A DNA stretch of 64,000 nucleotides. Source: Planctomycetota bacterium (GTDB lineage Bacteria; Planctomycetota; UBA8742; UBA2392). The stretch covers positions 2,976,001-3,040,000 of the forward strand of contig JADJRK010000001.1 of NCBI GenBank assembly GCA_016712285.1, written 5' to 3'. The first letter of the stretch is position 1. Every line of letters begins with the position of its first letter. The position numbers and the translations under genes are program-made. Positions 46,449 through 53,822 of the stretch are shown one piece after another. The notes beneath the pieces were generated by a model, which saw nothing but the letters and a program-made list of their open reading frames with translations, searched no databases and was not told the DNA's origin.

Positions 46449-47870
46449 ATGCGCTCGCTACAAGCAATAGCGATTCTCGGCATCCTGTGCACGCTGCACG
46501 TGACGGCGCAGGAGCCGCCGAAAGACTCGCTTTCAGGCCTGAAAGACGGGAACGCAACGCTGGCGCCGCTGGCGACCATCGCGCACGACAAGCTGTTCCG
46601 GTGCGCCGGCCTCACTCGCTGGAAAGACGCGTGGTGGGCGCACAACTCGCTGGTCGATGATGCCACGCTGTTCCGAAGCACAACGCTGGATTTCGTCGAC
46701 GCGCAGCGCCTGCCGGTACCCAACGCCGGCGCCACACGATGGGAAGGCCTGACCACCATCGACGACGACCTGCTGGTGTGCGACATCGGCGACAGCGAGC
46801 GCAAGCGTTCGTTTCTCACGCTGTATCGCGTAGCCTACGCCGACGGGCGCCTGTCGCTGGTGGCCCGCTACAACATCAAGTACCCCGGCAAGGCCCACGA
46901 CGCCGAAGCCGCATTCACACTCAACGGCAAGCTGCACCTGGTGACGCGCGACCGGGGCGAGGGCTACACGGCGGTCTTTCGCTGGCCCGAGCTGTCCAAA
47001 GATGAGACCACCGTGGGCGAAGAAGCAGGCCGCCTCGCATTTGGTGAGAACACTGCTGTCACGGCGGCTGACTGCGACGGCAAGCATCTGCTGTTGCTGT
47101 CGTTCACGCGCATTTTTGTGTACGCGGCAGACAAGATCGAGGGCAAACCCGCGGCCAGCACGCGCATTCACGCCAACATCTGCAAGGCGCTGGCGTTTCA
47201 CGACGGCAGCGTGGTCTTTGCCAACCAGCAGCGACAGGTGTTTGCGATCAGCGACTACATCAGCCGCAAGATTGTCTCGGCACTGCCGCCGCGGGTCGAC
47301 GTCGAGTTGCCGGTCGAAGAGGCCGCATACAAGCCTGACGGCACCGGCGACGCCTGGAAGTCCGGCGCGCAGACGCTGCCCATGAAGGGTGTCGGAGAAG
47401 ATGAGTACGTGCGCTGGATGATCGCCGGCGGCTACCTGATGCTTGCGGGAAAGCTTCGCTACGAAGGCGGGTTCACCAGCAGCGACGAACATGGCCGGCG
47501 CGGGTCAGCCCTGACACTGATGTTCGGCAACGAAGACACCGACCAGCTGACTGGAGCAGAGCGCATGTTCTGGCTTGGCGACAACGGCGTGACCGGGCTG
47601 GATGTCTGGAAGTTCAACGCCAAAGAGTTTCTCTTGAAACCACTGGCGGGCGCCCTTGTCGCGGGCGACGTGAAGGGCGGCTGGATGAGCTTCGAGTACG
47701 CGCTGCCGCTGACGGAAGTGTTCGGGCAGGGCAAGCTGCCGCAGGAGTTTCGCGTCAACGTCTGGGGCTACAGCCTGCAGGGTCCCGATGAGCCGCACCT
47801 GACGGGCGAGGCCCTGTACAGCATGAACCTGCCTTACACGTGGGCCTGGGGCAAAGTGGTCACCCGTTAA
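46449..47870 (+). CDS. Secreted six-bladed-propeller-like protein
   Basis: The 473-residue protein has a GGAGG site and a signal peptide (MRSLQAIAILGILCTLHVTAQ). The body shows repeating strands with RWEGLTTIDDDLLVCDIGDS then ERKRSFLTLYRV, KLHLVTRDRGEGYTAVFRWP and DCDGKHLLLLSFTRIFVY, a pattern found in phytase-like/SdiA-regulated propellers where the DIGD segment binds Ca. The C-terminal 150 residues form a different beta domain. Enzyme activity is not established. A perfect 14-bp terminator hairpin follows. Confidence 0.75.
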   Translation: MRSLQAIAILGILCTLHVTAQEPPKDSLSGLKDGNATLAPLATIAHDKLFRCAGLTRWKDAWWAHNSLVDDATLFRSTTLDFVDAQRLPVPNAGATRWEGLTTIDDDLLVCDIGDSERKRSFLTLYRVAYADGRLSLVARYNIKYPGKAHDAEAAFTLNGKLHLVTRDRGEGYTAVFRWPELSKDETTVGEEAGRLAFGENTAVTAADCDGKHLLLLSFTRIFVYAADKIEGKPAASTRIHANICKALAFHDGSVVFANQQRQVFAISDYISRKIVSALPPRVDVELPVEEAAYKPDGTGDAWKSGAQTLPMKGVGEDEYVRWMIAGGYLMLAGKLRYEGGFTSSDEHGRRGSALTLMFGNEDTDQLTGAERMFWLGDNGVTGLDVWKFNAKEFLLKPLAGALVAGDVKGGWMSFEYALPLTEVFGQGKLPQEFRVNVWGYSLQGPDEPHLTGEALYSMNLPYTWAWGKVVTR

Positions 47871-47872
47871 GC

Positions 47873-47903
47873 AGCGACGCCGGGCATTGCCCGGCGTCGC
47901 TGG
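47873..47903. terminator. Bidirectional hairpin terminator
   Basis: The perfect 14-bp stem CAGCGACGCCGGGC / GCCCGGCGTCGCTG with ATT loop lies between converging genes ending at 47870 and 47922. Confidence 0.85.
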
Positions 47904-47921
47904 ATACATGCACTTCGCGAG

Positions 47922-48467
47922 CTAGCTCTCGTTGCTGCTGGGCAGCACCTGCTCGATTTCGCCGGTCTCGGGGTTCATGCCGTACACGACGTCAATCTTG
48001 TAGTTGTTCTTGGCCGAGCGGCTGAGCACCGCCACCAGCAGCATGTCTTTCTGTGCCAGGCCGCTGGGCAGTTTCCACTCGACGGTGGTGCCGGCGCTGA
48101 TGTTTTCGTTCTGGGCGTTTTCGCCACTCACGATTTCAAAGGTCAGGCGCACCCAGCTTGTGCTGTCGCCGTCAGACTCTTTCATCTTGATCGTGCCGCG
48201 GTTGCTGCCCTGCTTGCCGTTGTACGGCTGATCAATCACCTGTTCTTTGTTCGTGGGCACGCCGGCATCGTTCAGCCACACCTGGTGAATGCGCAGGCGC
48301 ACGTTTTCTTTGTCCCAGGCCTCGTCATAGTTCGTGGCGACGATGGCAACGCGGGCCAGCGTCTGGTCGGCAACGGGCTTGCGCGAGTCAATCTGCGGCT
48401 TGGGCATTCCGCCGCAGCCAGCCAGCAGCCCGGCGCAAAGCAACAGAACGGTGAGGGCGAATCGCAT
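47922..48467 (-). CDS. Small lipoprotein of unknown function
   Basis: The 181-residue protein opens with the lipobox MRFALTVLLLCAGLLAGC, then a beta-rich domain (RVAIVATNYDEAWDKENVRL, RIHQVWLNDAG; TSWVRLTFEIVSGENAQNEN). It is likely anchored to a membrane facing the periplasm. It converges on the secreted propeller gene and is divergent from the anchored unknown protein gene. I do not recognise its family. Confidence 0.75.
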   Translation of the reverse strand: MRFALTVLLLCAGLLAGCGGMPKPQIDSRKPVADQTLARVAIVATNYDEAWDKENVRLRIHQVWLNDAGVPTNKEQVIDQPYNGKQGSNRGTIKMKESDGDSTSWVRLTFEIVSGENAQNENISAGTTVEWKLPSGLAQKDMLLVAVLSRSAKNNYKIDVVYGMNPETGEIEQVLPSSNES

Positions 48468-48585
48468 GGTGTTCTCCGTGACAGCGTGAGCGAGCAGAGT
48501 TTGCCAATCTTCGGCGCGGCGGCAAGCACAGTTGTTTTCAGGTTTCGTGAACCCATTTGATTCTCGCGCGGACTACACTTGCGGC

Positions 48586-50529
48586 ATGGGCAAGGGCGCG
48601 AAAATTGCCATGGTCGTGGCCGGCTTGGTGGTCGGCGTGTTCGCCATGGTGTTTTTCGCCGACCGCGCCGGTTGGTTTGAAGACACCTACACCATTGAGC
48701 GCGAAGACATCACGCCGCCCAAGCTCGAGGACCTTCTTGAGGACGACAACCTCGCCGACAAGAACCCCTCCTTTGATCCCGCGCTGGTCGACTCGCGCCC
48801 CTTCGGCGAAGCCGGCAACCAGTGGCAGATCAACGCTTCCGCCGCCGTGATACGCCTCGACGTGCCCGCCATCCGCGACGACAGCGATCAGCCGCTGCAC
48901 CGCCTTTACCCGAACTTCACTGAAGCCGCCGCCGCCATGAAAGCTGCCGGCTTGTCGGTGCTGCCCAGCGTGAACCTTCTCGGCGGCAAAGCCAAGCAGT
49001 TCGACGACGGCCTGTACGCCGCAATTGACACCTGGGCCGTGCAGAATGATGAAGCGGGCGTGCGCGACATCGAGAAGCTGGTGCGCCAGGTGCTGACCGA
49101 GCTCAACCCCGGCGGTGAGCCCTACGCGTGGCTTTGGGGCAGTCTTGAAGCGGGCGGTTTGGCTTCGCCCGACGAGTACACACGCCGTCCGCCGCTGGCC
49201 GAGAAGTTCGTGGCGGCCTTTCTGGCCAACGAAAGCGCGTCAACGCCCGTCGGTTTCTATGCCTGGAACGAAAACCTTCAGCGGGTGTTTCGCTTTCTGC
49301 GGTACTTGCAGCAGTCGATTCCGTCGCGCCAGTTGGCTGACGCAATCGCCCGCGTGGTCGGCGCCGACCCCGAGTGGCGCGCCCAGTACCAGCGCATGCT
49401 GGACCTGTACACGGGCATGACCAACCCGTTCATCGCGCTGAACCTGTTGCCGCTGACCGATCCTGCCAATACGGGCAAAACGCTGGACGAGATCGCGAAA
49501 GCCGCCGGGGTGCGGCGCCCCACAGTTCACTTTCTTCCTTATAGCGACAGCCGCGAGACGGCACTGTTTGAGCGGCTGTACCCGATGGGCGTGCCAGCCA
49601 ACGCCGATTTGATGCGCGACTTTATCCGGGCGATTCGCGGCGGCACGCTTGACCTTACGCCGCGCGAGGGCGCCGGCTGGTACGAGTACCAGATCTACGC
49701 GCTGGAAACGTTTCTGCTGCCCGAGCGCGGCAGCGAGAACGCGAAGTTGCTGCTGACGAAGCAGTACAAGCTGCGCATGCTGGAAGCCTTCAAGGCGATG
49801 GTCACCAAGACCCGCGAAACGCACATCCGGCAAGCGGGTATCGCTGTCGGGTCTGCCGCCGCGCCGCCGGCCGAGGGGTTGTCGCCGCGCTTGCGCTGTG
49901 AACCCAACCCCACCTACTACCTGCGCATCGCCCGCAGCTATGCCTTTGTGCAGAAGCTGCTGCAATCACAAGTGCAGGACCTGAACGCCATCCGCGGCGC
50001 CCGCGAAACCGGCCCGCGCGGCTTGCCCCTGGGCGACGAGCTTGAGCACATGCGCATGCTGTTCTACGGCCTGCACCTCATCAGTTGCGAAGACATCGGT
50101 ATGGCGGCGCAGACCCTGCCCGGCGAAATCGACCAGCCGGACTACCTTCGCGTGCTTGCCACCAAGTGGCTTGAGCAATGGGAAAGCGATGTAGACCTCG
50201 CCGCCGACACGCGCGTCGCAGTGCCCGTGTACGTTATGCCCGGCGAATACACGCGCTTCTGGTGCACCGTGGGCGTGCGCGCGATGAAGCTGACGGCAAG
50301 CTACGCCAAGGCGCCGAAGTGGCGGCCCATGCCAGCCGAAGGTGGACAAGCCGCGGAATGGACAGCCATCGAAGGCTGGCGCACGCAGACCGGTAACTGG
50401 GTCATCCTGGGCGATGAATTTGCCGAAGTCGAGCGCAAAGGCGACCTGCCCTTGACGCGGAAAGAGCTGCGCGACATCTGCGACCACCACGGCAGCAAGC
50501 AGGCGATCATCGAGGTGCTGCAGCGCTGA
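48586..50529 (+). CDS. Membrane-anchored hypothetical protein
   Basis: The start at 48586 opens MGKGAKIAMVVAGLVVGVFA with a single N-terminal helix (about 6-28); a longer frame from 48532 lacks support. The rest of the 647 residues is a helical, soluble domain on the outer side with many Trp and Tyr (PYAWLWGSLEAGGLASPDEY; GWYEYQIYALETFLLPERGS). Near the end is MPGEYTRFWCTVGVRAMKLT. It has no catalytic motif or family I can name. Confidence 0.75.
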   Translation: MGKGAKIAMVVAGLVVGVFAMVFFADRAGWFEDTYTIEREDITPPKLEDLLEDDNLADKNPSFDPALVDSRPFGEAGNQWQINASAAVIRLDVPAIRDDSDQPLHRLYPNFTEAAAAMKAAGLSVLPSVNLLGGKAKQFDDGLYAAIDTWAVQNDEAGVRDIEKLVRQVLTELNPGGEPYAWLWGSLEAGGLASPDEYTRRPPLAEKFVAAFLANESASTPVGFYAWNENLQRVFRFLRYLQQSIPSRQLADAIARVVGADPEWRAQYQRMLDLYTGMTNPFIALNLLPLTDPANTGKTLDEIAKAAGVRRPTVHFLPYSDSRETALFERLYPMGVPANADLMRDFIRAIRGGTLDLTPREGAGWYEYQIYALETFLLPERGSENAKLLLTKQYKLRMLEAFKAMVTKTRETHIRQAGIAVGSAAAPPAEGLSPRLRCEPNPTYYLRIARSYAFVQKLLQSQVQDLNAIRGARETGPRGLPLGDELEHMRMLFYGLHLISCEDIGMAAQTLPGEIDQPDYLRVLATKWLEQWESDVDLAADTRVAVPVYVMPGEYTRFWCTVGVRAMKLTASYAKAPKWRPMPAEGGQAAEWTAIEGWRTQTGNWVILGDEFAEVERKGDLPLTRKELRDICDHHGSKQAIIEVLQR

Positions 50530-50596
50530 GCTGGCTAAGGGCCGCGCCTGTACTGAACCAGGCGAAACTCGCTACCGTTTCTTCTTACATAGAGAG

Positions 50597-51136
50597 ATGG
50601 CTGAAACCCTCGGACCATTCGAGCGCATCTGTGTGATCGGGTGCAGCGGCACTGGAAAGTCCACTCTCGCGAGGCGGCTTGGCGTGCGCATGGGCCTGCC
50701 CGTGCATCACCTCGACGCGATGCTCTGGCGCGCGGGCTGGGTGATGACCGACCGCGAGACCGAAGAGCGTACCCAGCGCGAAGTGGTCGCGACCGACCGC
50801 TGGATCATCGACGGCAATTTCGGCAGCACCATGGTAATCCGCTTCCCGCGAGCGCAGGCAATCATCTGGCTGGACTACCCGACATGGCTGGCAATGTGGG
50901 GCGTGACGCGCCGCGTGGCGCATGAAAAGGGGCGCGTGCGCGACGACATGGCGCAAGGCTGCCCCGAGCGCTGGGACCTGGGATTCTACAAGTGGGTGCT
51001 GGAGTTTCGGCAGAAACAGCGCGGCCACATCCTTGAACACATCCGGGACTTTGGCAGCCACGCAAGGCTGGTCCACATCACCCGCCGCAGCCAGCTGCCG
51101 TCAGCGCTCGTGCAGCTGGAGTGCCCAACGAGCTGA
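50597..51136 (+). CDS. FlaR/topology-modulation-type P-loop kinase-like protein
   Basis: The 179-residue protein has Walker A at about 15-22 (GCSGTGKS), then TLARRLGVRMGLPVHHLDAM with the LDxxxWRxGW motif typical of FlaR/DNA topology modulation proteins, an Asp-Gly step (WIIDGNFGST), and the lid arginines (TRRVAHEKGR). These proteins belong to the adenylate-kinase-like NMP kinase group; the true substrate is unsettled. A GAGAG site precedes the ATG. Neighbours give no further clue. Confidence 0.88.
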   Translation: MAETLGPFERICVIGCSGTGKSTLARRLGVRMGLPVHHLDAMLWRAGWVMTDRETEERTQREVVATDRWIIDGNFGSTMVIRFPRAQAIIWLDYPTWLAMWGVTRRVAHEKGRVRDDMAQGCPERWDLGFYKWVLEFRQKQRGHILEHIRDFGSHARLVHITRRSQLPSALVQLECPTS

Positions 51137-51167
51137 CGCTGATCACTTGAGGCGTTCCGGACAGCCT

Positions 51168-53822
51168 CTAGGGCAGCGGCACCATGTGCAGCCGGCCGTC
51201 GCCGGTCAGCACCAGTAACTCGCCGCCCTCGGCTGCGTGAAAGCATGCCACTGCGTTTGCCAGCGGCGCGTTGGTCACCGCGCGCAACGAAAACTTCTCG
51301 CCCTCTTTGCGAAACCACGCCACGTTGCCTGGCGTCACGCCCGCCACCTGCCCTTGACCTGTCAATGCTGCGCACAGGAAGTCGCCGCGCGCGCTTACCA
51401 GTCGGCTTTCGCAGCGCACCTCGCCGGGCGCGACCTCAATGCCGCTCCAGTACAACGAGCCGTGGTGCGTGCGGCCCGCGATCTCGAGTGCCCGCGCGGC
51501 TGTGCGCAGGACGCTGCACGCAGCGCCGGCCACCAGGCCCTCGGCCTCCCAGTGCAGTGGTTCTTCGTGCATCGCGCCGCCTTCGGACCACAGGTGCAGC
51601 GTGCGGTACGCCACCAACAGCAGGTCCGTGCGGCCGTCAGGCTTCGAAATGAAGACCGCCGTGTGGTACAGCGGCGAGGTGTCGTCGCCCGGGTGTTCGC
51701 GCATGGCCAGCATGCCCTCGCCCTGCACCACGCTGAGCGTGCCTTCGCTGACCAGTGCTGTGCTGAGCCCGCGCTCCAGCACGCCTGAGCCCAGCAGCGC
51801 CGAGTAGCCCGGCAGCAGCAGGTGCGCACTGCCGCGCGAAAAGCGGCCGTCGCCGCCGCGCTGGAACGTGCTGAGTGCCCGGCCCGAGTCATCCTGCTGC
51901 AATGCGGCAACCTGCCGCGCACCGGCGTCGCAGGCCAGCCCCACCACGGGCGCGCCCTCGTCGCGCACGGGTTGCACGCCGCGCAGCGCCGAGAACGAAA
52001 GCACGCGCCCGTCGCGATAGCCCACGAACAGTTCGCCCGTGCCCGCGGCAAGGCACGCTGCGCTGACTTCGCCCTGCGCGATCGTGACCGTGCTGACCAC
52101 GCCCGAAGTGCGGGGGCCCTCCAGCATCGGCCGCGGCGCGTGCTTCAGCGCGTACTGCGCGTCGCTGATCAGCGCGCTGCTCCAGGCTTTGCTCTCGAAC
52201 AGATACTCCTTGCCGGTGCGCTGGCGCAGCTTGTGCGCAAGCCCGTGCAATGCCCGGTCGCGCAGGCGCCCCTGATCGGCGCTCAAGGCTTCGCGCCGCG
52301 ACAGCCCGGCCAGCATGTTGTAGTAGCTGGCGGCTTCGCGTTCGCGGCCCGCCGGCGCGAAATAGCGGTCGGCCTGGTCCGTGAGCTCGAGCAGCGCGCC
52401 GGGCTGTGCATGGTCGGCGTGAACCACCGCCATGTGCACGGCGCACGGCACGGCGTCGGCATGCGGGCGTGCCTTCCAGCCGCGTTCGAAGTGAGACAAC
52501 GCTTCGTCGGCGGGCACGCCCTTGCCCAGCAACAGTTCGCCCGCGGCGTGATAGCGGCCGCGTTCGCCCAGATCGTTTGCGGCGCTGCGGTACTCGCCCA
52601 GCGCGGCCTCTTCTTCGCCGACGCGACGCAACAGGTCGCCGGCATCAACGTGACGGCCGATGCCGCGGTACAGCCTCACAGCTTCGTCGATCTCGCTGGC
52701 CAGCTCAAACGAGCGCGCGGCGGCGACCTTGTCGTTGAGCTTCTGAAGTTGCAGCACCGCCGCGTCGTGGTGCAGTCCGCCCTGCGTCAGCATCGCCGAG
52801 GCCAGCCGCCAGTCGCCCAGCAGTTTGCCGTAGATGAAGGCAGCGCGGCGGAAATCGCCGTCCTGCCGAGCAGCCTCGGCGGCTTTGCGGTACTCGTTGA
52901 CGAGCGCGGTGTAGACGTCGCGTTCGGTAAACCAGTTCGCCGCCGCCGAGCCCGAGCCCGCCAGCACGTTGCCCAGCGAGTAGGCAAGGTTGTTGAACGG
53001 CAGGTTGGCGTTGCCCGCGGGCTGCGAGCCGCGGCCTGTGTCGCTGCTTAGCGGCAGCGCGCGCCGCAGCGCCTCGTCGGTGCGGCCTTCGCGAAAGCGC
53101 CGCAGCAGGTCGCGCAGGGCGGCTTCCTGCTTGCCGAGCAGCCCCTGGGTGATCTTTGGCGAATCGTTCAGCCCTTTGCCGATCAGCTTGCCGCCCGCGT
53201 TCTCGAGGCTCTTCCAGCCCAGCGCCTTGCCCAGGCCGCTGAGTGCCCGGCCCGCCGTGAACTCGGCTTTGCCCTTTGCGGACTTGCCGGCGCCTGTGTC
53301 GTCTGGCTGGGGTTCTTGCTCGCTGATTTCCTCGTTGCCCTGCTTGAGCAACTCTTCGGCGTCGTCCTGCGGCCGGTCCAGGATCAGGTCAGCGATTTCG
53401 GCTGCGCGCTGCGGCGGCTGCGGCAGCGGTTGCCACTCGCGTCGACGCACCGCAGGCGGCGCAAGCAGCGACACCAGCTTCACCGGGCTTGACAGGTCAA
53501 GTGCCAGGTACTGGCCCGGCAGCATCACGCCGCGCAGGCCGCGAGCCTCATCGCCCAGCAGGTTGGGATCAAGCGCAGCGTCGATGGGCACAAACAGGCC
53601 CGGCCCCGCCTGCCGCAGCCGCAACGCCCCGGCCACCCGCCGGTCGGTGGGCACGTCGGGCCGCAGCAGCCAGCCGCCGTGCACACGGTAGACGCGGGGT
53701 GCGGGCTCGGTGGCGATATCGGCCAGCACGGCAAGAACGGCGGCGGTGTCGCCGGGGACGTACCAGGCCGTGCACTCCGCGGGCTCAGCACGGCGCAGCG
53801 TGACGGGCAGGGTCAGCGTCAT
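51168..53822 (-). CDS. bpX-type N-domain, TPR and beta-propeller protein of the MoxR/vWA cluster
   Basis: The 884-residue protein has an N-terminal bpX6-like domain (about 1-135: GGWLLRPDVPTDRRVAGALR; YLALDLSSPVKLVSLL), an acidic/Lys-rich linker with a Gly/Leu-rich helical part (135-290), and TPR-like helices (about 290-530: TALVNEYRKAAEAARQDGDF; RRAAFIYGKLLGDWRLAS). A C-terminal beta-propeller spans about 570-884 (GELFVGYRDGRVLSFSAL; GGELLVLTGDGRLHMVPLP). It has no signal peptide, so it acts in the cytoplasm. It overlaps the vWA gene by 4 bases (ATGA). It is the last gene of the cluster and probably a scaffold or sensor. Confidence 0.78.
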   Translation of the reverse strand: MTLTLPVTLRRAEPAECTAWYVPGDTAAVLAVLADIATEPAPRVYRVHGGWLLRPDVPTDRRVAGALRLRQAGPGLFVPIDAALDPNLLGDEARGLRGVMLPGQYLALDLSSPVKLVSLLAPPAVRRREWQPLPQPPQRAAEIADLILDRPQDDAEELLKQGNEEISEQEPQPDDTGAGKSAKGKAEFTAGRALSGLGKALGWKSLENAGGKLIGKGLNDSPKITQGLLGKQEAALRDLLRRFREGRTDEALRRALPLSSDTGRGSQPAGNANLPFNNLAYSLGNVLAGSGSAAANWFTERDVYTALVNEYRKAAEAARQDGDFRRAAFIYGKLLGDWRLASAMLTQGGLHHDAAVLQLQKLNDKVAAARSFELASEIDEAVRLYRGIGRHVDAGDLLRRVGEEEAALGEYRSAANDLGERGRYHAAGELLLGKGVPADEALSHFERGWKARPHADAVPCAVHMAVVHADHAQPGALLELTDQADRYFAPAGREREAASYYNMLAGLSRREALSADQGRLRDRALHGLAHKLRQRTGKEYLFESKAWSSALISDAQYALKHAPRPMLEGPRTSGVVSTVTIAQGEVSAACLAAGTGELFVGYRDGRVLSFSALRGVQPVRDEGAPVVGLACDAGARQVAALQQDDSGRALSTFQRGGDGRFSRGSAHLLLPGYSALLGSGVLERGLSTALVSEGTLSVVQGEGMLAMREHPGDDTSPLYHTAVFISKPDGRTDLLLVAYRTLHLWSEGGAMHEEPLHWEAEGLVAGAACSVLRTAARALEIAGRTHHGSLYWSGIEVAPGEVRCESRLVSARGDFLCAALTGQGQVAGVTPGNVAWFRKEGEKFSLRAVTNAPLANAVACFHAAEGGELLVLTGDGRLHMVPLP